Translations under genes and position numbers: made by a program
Origin: Thinopyrum elongatum
Taxonomy: Eukaryota; Streptophyta; Magnoliopsida; Poales; Poaceae
NCBI GenBank assembly: GCA_011799875.1
Contig: CM022303.1
Span: forward strand, 188,839,700-188,903,699
Direction: 5' to 3'
DNA: 64,000 nucleotides
Notes under the pieces: generated by a model
What the model saw: only the letters and a program-made list of their open reading frames with translations
What the model was told of the DNA's origin: nothing
Databases searched by the model: none
Part shown: one piece after another, positions 44,906-57,000 of the stretch
How positions within the stretch are numbered: position 1 is the first letter of the stretch
How the letters are laid out: every line of letters starts with the position of its first letter

Positions 44906-46620
44906 TGACCCACAAGTATAGGGGATCAATCGTAGTCCTTTCGATAAGTAAGAGTGTCGAACCCAACGAGGAGCAGAAGGAAATGACAAGCGGTTTTCAG
45001 CAAGGTAATTACTGCAAGCACTGAAATTGTTGGTAACAGGTAGTTTGATAGCAAGATAATTTGTAAGGAGCAAGTAATGGTAATAGTAGATAAATTGCAG
45101 CAAGGTAGCCCAATCCTTTTGTGGCAAAGGACATGCCAAAACGGTATCTTATAATAAGCAAAGCATTCTTGAGGGCACACGGGAATTTCACCATGTTGGT
45201 TTGATTCGTGTTCGCTACTTTGATAATTTGATATGTGGGTGGACCGGTGCTTAGGTGTTGTTCTTACTTGAACAAGCCTCCTACTTATGATTAACACCCT
45301 CGCAATCATTCGCAACTACGAGAAAAGTATTAAGATAAAATCTAACCATAGCATTAAACATATGGATCCAAATCAGTCCCTTACGAAGTAGCGCATAAAC
45401 TAGGGTCTAAGCTTCTGTCACTCTAGCAACCCATCATCTAATAACTACTCCACAATGCATTCCCTTAGGCACAAAGATGGTGAAGTGCCATGTAGTCGAC
45501 GTTCACATGACACCACTAAGGGAATCACAACATACATATCATCAAAATATTGAACACATATCAACTTCACATGATTACTTGCAACAAGACTTCTCCCGTG
45601 ACCTCAAAAACAAAAGTAACTACTCACAAATGATATTCATGCTCAAGATCAGAGGGGTATTAAATAGCATAATGGATCTGAACATATAATCTTCCACCAA
45701 ATAAACCATATAGTAATCAACTACAAGATATAATCAAGACTACTAGTCACCCACAGGTACCAATCTGAGGTTCCGGTACAAAGATTGAACACGAGAGATG
45801 AACTAGGGTTTGAGAGGAGATGGTGCTGTTGAAGATGTTGATGAAGATTGGCCTCCCAAAGATGAGAGGGTTGTTGGTGATGATGATGGCTTCGATTTCC
45901 CCCTCCGGGAGGGAAGTTCCCGCCGGCGGAATCGCTCCGACGGAGGGCAAAAGTGCTCCTGCCCAAGTTCTGCCTCGAGATGGCGGCGCTCCGTCCTGAA
46001 AGTCCTCTCCTTAATTTTTCTAGGTCAAAAGACCTTATGTACCAGAAGATGGGAATCGGAGGTGGGCTGGGCTGGCCACAACCCACCAGGGCGCGCTGTT
46101 GTACATCTTTTATTTCAAATCTGAAAATCAAATTACTGGCGTCGAGAAAACATGGAACATCACAACTGATGACTAATACTGCTGGCGTTGACCGCGTGGC
46201 ACGCCATTACCGTCAAAAATACTGATGGCGTAGGTGCCAACGCCAGCGCTAATTTTTAACACTGGCGCCATATTGGTGGCGTCGACCCCCTACGCCGGCA
46301 AGGTGATTTTTAGCATGCCGGGACTAGCGTTTTTTGCACTAGTGCTCGTTTTACTAATTTAATTGTTTCTTTATTTAAACAACACCTAACTTTTATTTTC
46401 ACATTCTTTATTATCTTGCAAACCTATCCTATCACACCTACAAAGTACTTCTAGTTTTATTTTTGTTCTAGGTAAAGCAAACGTTAAGTGTGTGTAGAGT
46501 TGTATCGGTGGTCGATAGAACTTGATGGAATATTTGTTCAACGTTTAGCTCCTCATTGGCTTCGACACTCTTATTTATCGAAAAAGGCTACGAACGATCC
46601 CCTATACTTGTGGGTTATCA
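44906..46620 (-). repeat. 3' LTR of element D, with internal CACTA-like insertion
   Basis: On the minus strand it starts TGATAACCCACAAGTATAGG (46620) and ends CCTATACTTGTGGGTCA (44906). The first and last ~20 bases are therefore inverted repeats of each other, unusually long for an LTR. A CACTA-like fragment is inserted at about 46130-46344. No polypurine tract is evident next to 46621. Confidence 0.82.
46130..46344 (-). mobile_element. CACTA-type (En/Spm) transposon end fragment
   Basis: Minus-strand reading begins CACTAGTGCAAAAAACGCTA at 46344, matching CACTA terminal repeats of grasses. It is followed by repeated GGCGT/ACGCC words (for example near 46155, 46180, 46230 and 46280), which look like subterminal repeats. 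Only one terminus was found, so this is a fragment or a short derivative inside the LTR. Confidence 0.6.
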
Positions 46621-47264
46621 GTCACGGGTGAATTCCGTGATCATGGAGTGATTGGCACTAAGTCCCCGCTCCACCATCCCTTGGCACTTGAAGATGTCTT
46701 GTTCCACCGCCTCGAACCTAGCCTCCACGCTCCCCGTCCTCCTGGGCCCCTGAACGTCCCGGATGTGGTGCACCCCTCACGCATCTCAATGGCTTGAGGG
46801 TGTTGCATCACCTCTGGAAAATACGGTGATGACCTTCTCGAAGAACTTGTCCTTGGAGGAGCTTCGTGGCGCCATGGTGATCTAGATCTGACAGGAAAAC
46901 AACACGAAACAAGAACAAAGGATTTTTCTGCGATGCGGTGGTCAGATCATCCTGGGGTATATAGAGAGATTTTTTATCTTGGGAAACAAGCATCTGGAAG
47001 GAAAAACAGAGTTAGGAAGGTGCCTGAAGGGCCCACAACCCACCAGGGCGTGCCAGGGAGGGTAGGCGCGCCCTGGTGTATCGTGGCCACCTCGGTTGCC
47101 TTCCTGGTTATTTCTTATTTTCCTACTTTTTTGTAATATTCCAAAACTGACAGAAAATATTTTTGCGGATTTTTCGGAGTTCGTTTACTTACCGTATCAC
47201 GTACCTCCTCTTTTTCAGGATTCTGGAGTGTTCTGGAAGGTTTCTTTTATTTGTTCCTCCGGTG
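46621..47264 (-). other. Element D region between integrase and 3' LTR
   Basis: No env-like gene is visible. A short minus-strand frame starts at about 46874 (MAPRSSSKDKFFEKV) and stops soon after, and could be a trace of a third ORF. A small inverted repeat (TCACGG/CCGTGA) lies at 46622-46640. Confidence 0.5.
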
Positions 47265-48384
47265 TCATGGTTTGAATAATATTGCTTTCAACATTAATAG
47301 GCGTACCTGAGATATACTGTTTAATTCTTTACCCATTGACCACCTTCGGGTTAGTACCTTCGGCATTATTAATCTTGATAGCTCCAGAGCGATAAACTTC
47401 TTCGATAATATATGGTCATTCCCATTTGTAAAGAAGTTTTCCTGCAAAAAATCTAAAACGAGAGTTGTACAAAAGAACATATTCTCCAACATTGAATTCC
47501 CTCTTTTGGATCCTTTTGTCATGCAATCTTTTAACTTTCTCTTTGAACAATTTGGCATTTTCATAAGCTTGGGTTCTCCATTCATCTAGTGAGCTAATAT
47601 CCAATAACCTCTTTTCACCGGCAAGTTTGAAGTCATAATTAAGTTCTTTGATTGCCCAATATGATTTATGTTCTAACTCAAGATGCAAATGACAAGCTTT
47701 TCCATAAACCATTTTGTAAGGAGACATACCCATAGGATTTTTCTAAGCTGTTCTATAGGCCCAAAGTGCATCATCTAGTATCTTAGACCAATTCTTTCAG
47801 GACCTATTGACAGTTTCTTGTAATAATAATTTTATTTCTATTGCTAAGTTCAACTTGACCACTAGATTGAGGACGACAATTCTATGGTTAACATCATATT
47901 TAGCAAGCATTTTTCGGAAAGCACCATGAATAAAGTGTGAACCACCATCAGTCATTAAATATCTAGGGACTCCAAACCATGGGAAAATAACTTCTTTAAG
48001 CATTTTAATGGAAGTGTTATGATCAGCACTACTAGTTTTAATAGCTTCTACCCACTTAGTAACATATTCAACAACAACCAAAATATGTGTATACCCATTA
48101 GAGGAAGGAAAAGGTCCCATATAATCAAAACCCCAAGCATCAAATGGTTCAACAACAAGTGAATAATTCATAAGCATTTCTTGACGCTTACCGATATTAC
48201 CAATTCTTTGACATTCATCACAAGACAAGACAAACTTACGGGCATCCTTGAAAAGAGTAGGCCAATAAAAACCAGATTGCAATACCTTGTGAGCAGTTCT
48301 ATCTCCCGCATGATATCCTCCATAGGCTTCGGAGTGACATTTGTTCCTGTTCATGCTCAGGTACACAATGTCTAATAATACCAT
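47265..48384 (-). pseudogene. Element D integrase
   Basis: The zinc-binding H-H-C-C region reads HSEAYGGYHAGDRTAH and LSCDECQRIGN. Catalytic-core pieces are WGFDYMGPFPSSNGYTHILV (first Asp) and YLMTDGGSHF (second Asp). The third, with Glu, appears in a shifted frame near 47845-47860 (QSSGQVELSNR). After it, 47416-47733 carries MSPYKMVYGKACHLHLELEH and the C-terminal domain. At least two frameshifts separate the pieces, so no functional integrase can be made from this copy. Confidence 0.85.
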
Positions 48385-48434
48385 CTACTCCCTCTTTATA
48401 AAGATGTGGGTCATCCAAAAAGTAATGTCTTAAG

Positions 48435-49887
48435 TCATAGAAGAATTTTTTTCTTTTGTTGGTATGTGAAGCTAGGTGGTATAAATTTAGCAACAATATA
48501 ATTAGCATAGTAAGCATACCAAGGTGTGTTATGAGAAACATTTATTGCAGCTAGTTGTTCATCAGGAAAGCTATCATCAATAGGTAGTGGGTCATCAAGA
48601 ATATTTTCTAACCTAGATGAGTTATCAGCTATAGGGTTCTCGGCTCCTTTCCTATCAATGATATGTAAATCAAACTCTTGTAGCAAGAGAACCCACCTAA
48701 TGAGTCTAGGTTTAGCATCTTTATTTTCCATAAGGTATTTTATAGCAGCATGATCGGTGTGAAAAATTACTTTGGAATCAACTATGTAAGATCTGAATTT
48801 ATCACATGCAAACACAACTGCTAAAAATTCTTTTTCACTAGTAGCATAATTTCTTTGAGCATTGTCTAGAGTTTTGCTAGCATAATGAATAACATTTAAT
48901 TTCTTATCAACCCTTTGTCCTAGAACAGCACCAACAGCATAATCACTAGCATCACACATAATTTCAGAAGGCAAGTTCCAATCAGGTGGTTGAACAATAG
49001 GTGCAGAGGTTAAGGCTTTCTTAAGTGTTTCAACGGCTTCTATGCAATCATCATAAAAACAAATGGAACATCCTTTTGTAAAAGATTAGTAAGAGGCCTA
49101 GAAATTTTAGAGAAGTCTTTAATAAACCTTCTATAGAAACTAGCATGACCAAGGACACTATGAATACCTTTAATATCTTTAGGACATGGCATTTTCTCAA
49201 TTGCCTCAACTTTAGCCTTGTCCACCTCAATACCTAGTTCAGAAATTTTATGCCCCAAGACAATACCTTCATTAACCATAAAGTGTCACTTCTCCCAATT
49301 CAAGACCACTTTAGTTTGCTCACATCTCTGCAAAACTCGATCAAGGTTGCTTTAGCAATCATCCAAAGAAGTTCCGTAAACGGAAAAATCATCCATGAAA
49401 ACCCCAACAATCTTTTCACAAAAATCAGAGAATATAGCCGTCATACATCTTTGAAAAGTAGCAGGTGCATTGCATAAACCAAAAGGCATATGTCTATAAG
49501 CATAAGTTCTAAAGGGACAAGTGAAGGTGGTTTTCTCTTGATGAGGTTGTGAAACAGGTATTTGAGAGAAACCAGAATATCCATCAAGAAAACAAAAGTG
49601 CGTGTGCTTAGATAATCTTTCTAGCATTTGATCAATGAAAGGCAGAGGTAATGATCTTTTCTAGTAGCTTTATTTAATTTTCTAAAATCAATTACCACTG
49701 TATAGCCAGTCACTGTTCTTTGTGGGATAAGTTTATTTTTATCATTAGGAACAACAGTAATACCTCCCTTTTTAGGGACACAATGAACAGGACTTACCCA
49801 TCTACTATCAGCTATGGGATAGATTATACCTGCTTCCAGAAGCTTTAATATTTCTGTTCTTACCACTTCTTTCATCTTAGGTTTCAA
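48435..49887 (-). pseudogene. Element D reverse transcriptase and RNase H
   Basis: RT pieces are KLLEAGIIYPIADSRWVSPV, VVIDFRKLNKATRKDHY, PFGLCNAPATFQRCM and the catalytic VFMDDFSVYG near 49370-49400. The thumb region EGIVLGHKISELGIEVDKAK follows. RNase H reads [40 protein letters not shown] and [20 protein letters not shown], an Athila-type signature. Stops near 49352 and 49040, and frame changes near 49621 and 48980, disrupt it. Confidence 0.88.
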
Positions 49888-49911
49888 TCTTCGTTGGTGA
49901 TCAACAATAGG

Positions 49912-50942
49912 TTAAGCATCAGGTTCAATATTAATCTTATGCTGACAGAGAGTGGGACTAATGCCCTTAAGATCATCAAGAGTATATCCAATAGCAGCGC
50001 GGTGCTTCTTCAAAAAATTTAATAATCTTTCTTCTTCATGTTCTGAAAGGTTAGCACTAATAATAACATGATATATCTTTTTTTCATCAAGATAAGCATA
50101 CTTCACAGTATTAGGCAATTGTTTTAATTCAAACACAGGATCACCTTTAGGTGGAGGAGGACCTCCTAGAGTTTCAATAGGCAAAATTGTTTAAGGAGAG
50201 GTTGTTGTTCGAAGAAAACTTTATCTATTTCATTTCTTTCACGCAAGTGCATATCATTTTCATGGTCTAGCAAATAGTATTCTAGTGGATCAGTAGGAGG
50301 CATGGCAATAGAAGCAAGACCAATTATTTCATCCTTATTAGGTAATTCTTTATTATGAGGTTGTCTACTAAACTTAGAGGAATTAAATTCATGAGACTCA
50401 TCACCAAATCTAACACTGACAGTTTCTTTATGGCAATCTATCGTAGCATTGACTGTGTTCAAGAAAGGTCTACCAAAGATAATGGGACAAAAGTCATCTT
50501 GTGGGGAACCAAGAACTAGAAAATCAGTAGGATATTTTATTTTCCCACACAATACTTCAACATCTCTAACTACGCCAAGTGGTGTGATGGTGTCTCTGTT
50601 TGCAAGTTTAATAGTAACATCAATTTCTTCTATTTCAGCTGGTGCTATGTCATTCATAATTTCTTGGTATAGAGTAAAAGAAATATAACTCACACTAGCA
50701 CCCAAGTCACATAAACCATGGTAACAATGATCTCCTATTTTAACTGAGACAACAACCATGCCAACTACAGGTCTATGTTTATCTTTTTCATCAGGTTTGG
50801 CAATTCTAGCAGCTTCATCACAGAAGTAAATAGCATGCCCATCAATATTTTCGACCAAGAGATCTTTAACCATAGCAACACTAGGTTCTACATTAATTTG
50901 TTTAGAGGGTTTAGGTGCTTTAATATTACTTTTGCGAACCAC
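49912..50942 (-). pseudogene. Element D protease and linker
   Basis: The frame at 50166-50942 includes VVSVKIGDHCYHGLCDLGAS with retropepsin active site DLGAS, then VEVLCGKIKYPTDFLVLGSP and IIFGRPFLNTVNATIDCHKE. The linker to RT continues at 49912-50184 (FELKQLPNTVKYAYLDEKKI, LKKHRAAIGYTLDDLKGISP). A frame change near 50170 separates the two. Confidence 0.87.
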
Positions 50943-50965
50943 AGTTGATACCTTACCATGTTCCT

Positions 50966-51913
50966 TTATCCTAACAGGGAATGTGGTTTTTCAATATAAG
51001 TAGTTGGCACAACTGGATCAACATTGTAAATGATAGTTTCATCTTTAGCTATGACCAGTTCTTTGATTTCTTCTATAATAGGGGGGTGATATTTAAACCA
51101 CTTCTCCTTAGGGAGATCAACATGAGTAGAAAAGGATTCACAAAAGGAGGCTACTATCTCAGAGTCAAGTCCATATTTAGTGCTAAACTTGTGAAAAGCA
51201 TCGGTATTCATAAAAGATTTAACACAATCAAACTCAAGCTTAATACCTGACTCTTTACCTTCGCCGAGTTCCCAATCATAAGAGTTGCATTTAATTATTT
51301 CCAAGAGATCCCACTTGAAATAAATAGTATTCTTCATAAAAGAACCAGTACAAGAAGTATCGAGCATGGATTGATCATCACGAGAAAGCCGAGCATAAAA
51401 ATTCTGAATAATAATTTCTCTTGACAACTCATGATTGGGGCATGAATATAACATTGCCTTAAGCCTCCCCCAAGCTAGAGCGATACTTTCTCCTTCATGA
51501 GGCCAAAAATTATATATATAATTCCGATCACGATGAACTAGATGCATAGGATAAATTTTTTTGTGAAATTCCAATTTCAATTGATTCCAGTTCCAAGATC
51601 CAATATCATCGCATAGCCTATACCATGTCAATGCTTTTCCCTTCAAAGATAAAGGGAAAGCCTTCTTAGCTTCATCTCCGGGTAAACCTGCAAGCTTAAA
51701 TAAACCACAAATTACATCCACATATATCAAATGCATATCAGGATGTATAGTTCCGTCTCCTGCATAAGGATTAGCTAGCAGTTGCTCTATCATACCCGAA
51801 GGAATTTCATAGCTATTATTTTCAGTAGGTGCACTAGGTTGAGGGGCAACTAATTATGCTTCCAGTCGAGGTGAAGATACCCCGAACAAACCCCTCAAAG
51901 GATTGTTTTCCAT
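50966..51913 (-). pseudogene. Element D gag
   Basis: A likely start at 51913 reads MENNPLRGLFGVSSPRLEA and hits a stop at 51854-51856. The frame then runs to 50966 with gag capsid motifs: LFKLAGLPGDEAKKAFPLSL, WYRLCDDIGSWNWNQLKLEF, FWPHEGESIALAWGRLKAML and IIIQNFYARLSRDDQSML. No zinc knuckle is seen. The ORF ends with a stop before the protease frame at 50942. Confidence 0.85.
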
Positions 51914-51972
51914 AGTAACAAGTGACAATAAATTTCAGCACGTAATATAAATTTTTTCCTTACCGATTTCAA

Positions 51973-52758
51973 GGTAATTTCTGCAAGCACTGAAATTGTC
52001 GGTAGCAGGTAGTTTGATAGCAAGATAATTTGTAACGAGCAAGTAATAGAAATGGTAAATAAAGTGCAGCAAGGTATCCCAATCCTTTTGTGGCAAAGGA
52101 CAGCCTAAAATGGTCTCTTACAATAAGCAAAGCGTTCTTCAGGGCACACAGGAATTTCACCATGTCACTTTCATCATGTTGGTTTGATTCGTGTTCGCTA
52201 CTATGATAATTTGATATGTGGGTGGACTGGTGCTTAGGTGCTATTCTTACTTGAACAAGCCTCCTACTTATGATTAACCCCCTCGCAAGCATCCGCAACT
52301 ACGAGAAAAGTATTAAGATAAAATATAACCATAGCGTTAAACATATGGGTCCAAATCAGTCCCTTACGAAGTAGCTTATAAACTAGTGTTTAAGCTTCTG
52401 TCACTCTAGCAACCCATCATCTAATAACTACTCCACAATGCATTACCTTAGGCCCAAAGATGGTGAAGTGCCATGTAGTCAACGTTCACATGACACCACT
52501 AAGGGAATCACAACATACATATCATCAACATATCGAACACATATAAACTTCACATGATTACTTGCAACATGACTTCTCCCCTGACCTCAAGAACAAAAGT
52601 AACTACTCATAAATGATATTCATGCTCAAGATCAGAGGGTTATTAAATAGCATAATGGATCTGAATATATAATCTTCCACCAAATAAACCATAAAGTAAT
52701 CAACTACAAGATGTAATCAACACTACTAGTCACCCACAGGTACCAATCTGAGGTTCCG
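51973..52758 (-). repeat. Remnant of the 5' LTR of element D
   Basis: It is colinear with about 44974-45759 of the left LTR, including the shared CACCCACAGGTACCAATCTG near 52732. It has a 15-bp extra segment near 52165. The end nearest gag is missing and the other end is cut by element E at 52759. Confidence 0.87.
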
Positions 52759-53613
52759 TGTCGGGGTACGACACCTATGGGATCCCGAGAGACCCCTTTA
52801 CGATTCGGCGGGGAGAGAGGTATACGCAAAGAGCAGAACCAATGATCGACGCGGGAAGTTTTTACCCAGGTTCGGGCCGCTGATCAGCGTAAAACCCTAC
52901 TCCTGCTTTGTGTTCTTATTGATGTTCTTGAGCCCAGCCTTCAGGAGCGCTCGCAGTGAACAGTACGTTCAAACAGCAGCTACGCATGCAGAATGGGCCA
53001 GAAGTTCTCCTCCTCTGTAGTAGTTGCCTTGGGCCTCCTTTTATATGCTCAAAGGGGTCACCACAGTGGCAAAATGTACATACATTGAGGTGTAAAGTAG
53101 CTACAGGGTATCATACCTAACCCCTGATGGATTAGGACAAGCGCATTTAATGCACCGTGAGGTGTCCGTTTAGGTGTCCTCACTTTCTTGGGGATGGAAA
53201 AAGGGGCCATCCCATCAGCGCCGCTTAAGCTCTCCTCCACTGGCGCGTTGCCACGCATCCAGAGAAGGACCCAGAATGTCAGGCTTTGTCGCTGTGCTGG
53301 AGCGGTGGCACAGTGGCAGAATCTCGCCAGGCACCGAAACTTGCCGGGCGCCAAGCCTTGCCAGACGCCAAGCCTTGTCGGGCGCCAAGCCTTGCCGGGC
53401 TCCGCAGGCCACCCCGGCAAGATCTTGCCGGGGAAGCTGGCCTTTGGATTCCAGCTCTTCTTATTTGGTGACCCTCAGATCTCTGACTTGATGGTCCCTT
53501 TGGTGGCTTGAACCGACCTCGAACTGTTCCCGGCAGGCCTTGCCGCGAGGATGGCTACAACTGCTCGTGCACAAGTACGGGGTACTAGTGGCCCAATACT
53601 TAGTACACCAACA
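52759..53613 (-). repeat. 3' LTR of element E
   Basis: Plus-strand ends are TGTCGGGGTACGACAC and TAGTACACCAACA, so the minus strand starts TGTTGGTGTACTAAG and ends TACCCCGACA. It contains a 17-bp minisatellite at 53341-53403. The boundary at 53613 was chosen by the adjacent polypurine tract, and a slightly different end is possible. Confidence 0.75.
53341..53403. repeat. 17-bp minisatellite, about 3.7 copies, inside the LTR of element E
   Basis: The unit TTGCCGGGCGCCAAGCC is repeated at 53341, 53358, 53375 and (partial) 53392 with one or two changes per copy. Confidence 0.9.
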
Positions 53614-54020
53614 GGAGCCCCCGGGCCTAGGCCATACACGAGTGCGAGGCGTTGTTGGGCTAGGCCCAAACAGTGCACGGGCACGCGTGGCAGGGGATTA
53701 ACTGCTCGTAAATATCTCATTTTACTGTGCCCCCCACTACACACATCGAGCGCGAGACGCGGGAAGCATGCCCCAAAGGCTGCAACTGCAACGCGCCAAT
53801 AGAGGCGCATTCATATTGGGGAATAAAAGAGGCGGCTCCGCTCCTTCCCCATAAAAAGGAGAAGCCGCAGAGGCACAAGCCTATTTACCCCCCCCCCTCT
53901 TCTTCCCAATCTGGCCGTCGCCATCGCCTTCCTCTTCTCGAGCTCAGAGCGAAGCTTTTTCCTCTTCCGCACGCCGCTTCCACGCTCGCTCCACTCCCGG
54001 TTTCCGCCCTCACAGCCGCC
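53614..54020 (+). promoter_or_regulatory. Putative promoter and leader of the element E antisense gene
   Basis: TATA-like words (AATAAAAG near 53822 and CATAAAAAGG near 53851) precede a pyrimidine-rich leader, and the start ATG at 54021 has a GCCGCC context. This looks like a host-type promoter facing into the element, opposite to gag-pol. It is inferred from sequence only. Confidence 0.45.
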
Positions 54021-57000
54021 ATGCTGCCCAAGGCCAGCAAAGGCAAGGGCAAGGAGGCGAAAGACGACGTCCCGAGCGAACTGGCGAAGATGCGGAAGAG
54101 GCTTGTCGTCTCCCCCCCAACGCTCGATGCTGAAGCTCTGAAGGGGCGATACCAGTGCATGTGGGCGAAGGAGACGCAAGCTCACCCCGCCACACGCATA
54201 ATCTCAGGTGCTTGTTCCAAAGGTGGATCGGACAGATACCCTTTCTTCACTGCATATTTCTATTGCGGGCTTTGTCCCCCCTTTTTCGACTTCTTCAATG
54301 ATATCATGTACACATACGGCTTTCGTCTTCTCGATTTCACGCCAAATGCGGTACTTTGCATGTCTATCTTTGCCAATCTCTGTGAAAACTTTGTTGGTGT
54401 GACTCCCAATTCTGCTCTTTTTCGCCATTACTTCTTCCCTCGCATCCAAAAAGGAGAGGCCCTCTCTGGTTCTATCGCCTGGATTCCAAGGGCTTGGAAT
54501 AAGGAAATATACCCAGAGGGAGTTTACCGCGAAAAGTGGGACGAGTGGCGGGCTGAATGGTGCTAGATCCAGGAAGCAGATCCCCATCCGTTTTATCTTC
54601 CCCGGTAACAGAAGGTGGTCCGCGGAAAGGATTGGAGCGATCTCGCTGCGGAGGACGATAGGCTCACAATCGCCACCACCAGAATCCTCCGCCTAAAGGC
54701 TGCCGGGCTGACGATGGAGATGATTGGCTTCGACTTTCTCCGCCGCCGCATCGCCCCTTTGCAGAATAGGGGAAGGCCAGCTTGGGAATACAGAAATGCG
54801 GCAGATGTCATGAGATTGCGCCCCGGGCTGAACAACAATCTGACCACTATGCAGCTTGGCGCTCTCCGTCAAAAACTATTCCAGCGCGAAGACAAGCACC
54901 GGCTGCTGGCAAGGATTGTCCCCTTGTGCAACAATTCTGCCTTGGGGTCAATCATCACCTTCCTGCCGATGTTCAACGCCCACGGTCTTGACCCGACCTG
55001 GGCCGAGCCAACCGAGGAGGAAGCGTAGAAGTTTTTTGACAACTTGACGGAGAGACCTGTCCGGCAAGAGTCAGATTTCATCCGAGCCACCACCGACCAA
55101 GAAGTAGCTTATATTGCTACTAGGGTGGAGGAGGCAAATCTTGCCGCAGAGGCCGGCTGCGTCGGCTTCACAGAGTGGGAAGCCAGCGATGCAGAGGTTG
55201 TAGTGGAGGTAAAACCTGCCGGGGAGGACAAAGTTGCTGGGGAACAGAGCAGCGCAGCCGCTGAGAGGTCGTCCGGCGAGGACACAGCCGAAGAAGAAAT
55301 GCAAGAAGAGCTCCCACCCCCAAAGAAGACGAAGCGTGTTCTTCGGAAGGCTGCATCTGGCATCCCGGCAAGCCTGCCTTCTTCGAGCGGTGAGGCTCCC
55401 AGCAAGAAAGTGGCTGGCAAGACTGGACCGCGGCAGGGGGCTCGTCAACAGCCTGCGCGGCGCGTGAGACCCGCACTAGCGGCCACTGCTGGGGCGGCAG
55501 GGGGTTCTCATACAACCGCACTGGAAGCTGCCCCGACGCCTGCCACAGCCAAGCAGCCTAGGACCCCTCCTCTGCCTCCCCACTCAGACATTGCAGCGGA
55601 GGTCGATTTCGACATCTCCGGCTTTAGTCCGGAGCGAGAAGAAGAGTGAGTACTTCGCCACAGCTTTTATATTTCAATCTTGGATCGATCTTACTAACTT
55701 GCTTGTATTGTCTCTGCAGTGACACAGAAACATTGCTGGAGAGGATGGCGAAAAGGTCAAAGACTTCTACGGGCGACGAGCCCCCGGCAGGCTCCACGAG
55801 CATGCCAGAAACCATCTTCGTCACCCCGGAGCCCAGTCCTCAACGCAGCCCCCAGCACAGCCCCCAGCGCAAGTTTACTATCCTTTTTCCGCTGGCGGGT
55901 GCCGAGGCTTCCATTCTTGTCGCTGATATTCTTGGGCTTGCAGGAGAAGGACGGCAACAAGGAGAGTTGTCGGAAGACATCCCCGTCGTGCCACCTCCAT
56001 CGACCGCGCCGCCCAAAAGCACATCCCCGGCAAGAGATCCTACCGACGAGCCTACCTTAATTGAGGAGGAGCCGGCAAGCACGGACCCCGGCAACCCACC
56101 CCCGGCAACCGAAGTTGCCGGGAGGGGCGAGGCCACCTCCCAACAGCTCGACGCAGGTACTCGATTGCCTTAGAGTGCTTGTTACTCTTTCCCTTATCTC
56201 TCTGTCTTTAGTTGCTTCAAACTTCAATCTCGATCTTATTCTATTTTCCTCCTTCGTCCTTCAGAGTTCCCTATGATGGAACACATGGACGTCGACGTTG
56301 TCATCGAGGAGACCGCTAGGGACGCTGCTGTCGAAGCAGACAGGATCGCTGCCAGCGAGGCCACCAAGGATGACACTGTTGAGGCTGGTGGTGGTCTTGA
56401 CGGGGAGGCCGCCAAGACTGCACAAGAGGAACCCGCCAAGGAACCTACTGAAGGGGGCGACAGGGAGGCTGATGACCATACTGGCGGCATTCCTGCCGCA
56501 GGAGCGCCAGGCGCTACACCGGCCATAGAGCCCCCTGCCACTGGTGAGGCGGCCACTGAAGACCAGCCATCAACATCTGAAGGCCCCTCATCCAGCAAAT
56601 ACCTCAAGGTTGGCGAGAACCTATTTGTCAACTTGCCGGGGACGGCAAGCACTGGGGCACCAGCCGAAGGAGAAGTTTTTGAAGAAATCATCGTTGCTGT
56701 CGGGCTCGCAGTTGTTGACGACCCCAGCACTAGCAGCGGCAAATCTGAAGAGGATCAGCTTCTCCAGGCCATGGGCGAGAATTTCCGCAAGCTCCAGGCT
56801 CTCCATCGCGCCCGGAAAGACAAGGCGGACTCCAGAATGGCAGTTGTCGAGGCGGCCGAAGCAGATTTTCAAAGGCGCATCGCACAAATGCAGATCTGGC
56901 ACACCGAGGCCCTCCAAGAGTTGGTTGCCGGCCAGGAACAAGTGAGCCAGCAGTGGACTGAGATCCTCCTGAAGCAATCCGATATGGAGAAGGCGCATGA

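Larger units (their letters stand above)
44906..52758 (-). mobile_element. Element D: Athila-lineage gypsy retrotransposon (minus), decayed
   Basis: A left (3') LTR at 44906-46620 and the start of a right (5') LTR at about 51973 flank gag, protease, RT, RNase H and integrase read on the minus strand. The right LTR is broken at 52758 by element E. Compared with the left LTR it also lacks about the first 65-70 plus-strand bases (44906 to about 44973), so the LTR end next to the internal region, and the primer site, are missing. Many stops and frameshifts occur. RT and RNase H motifs are Athila-like. It lies inside the copia LTR that starts at 43574. Confidence 0.87.

Noticed and set aside
45721..46225. 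Overlapping frames on both strands in the D LTR
   Set aside because: Inside an LTR, partly duplicated in the other LTR, no known domain, and part lies in the CACTA-like fragment.
52754..52758. Target duplication TTCCG for element E
   Set aside because: The partner copy lies outside the window, so it cannot be confirmed here.
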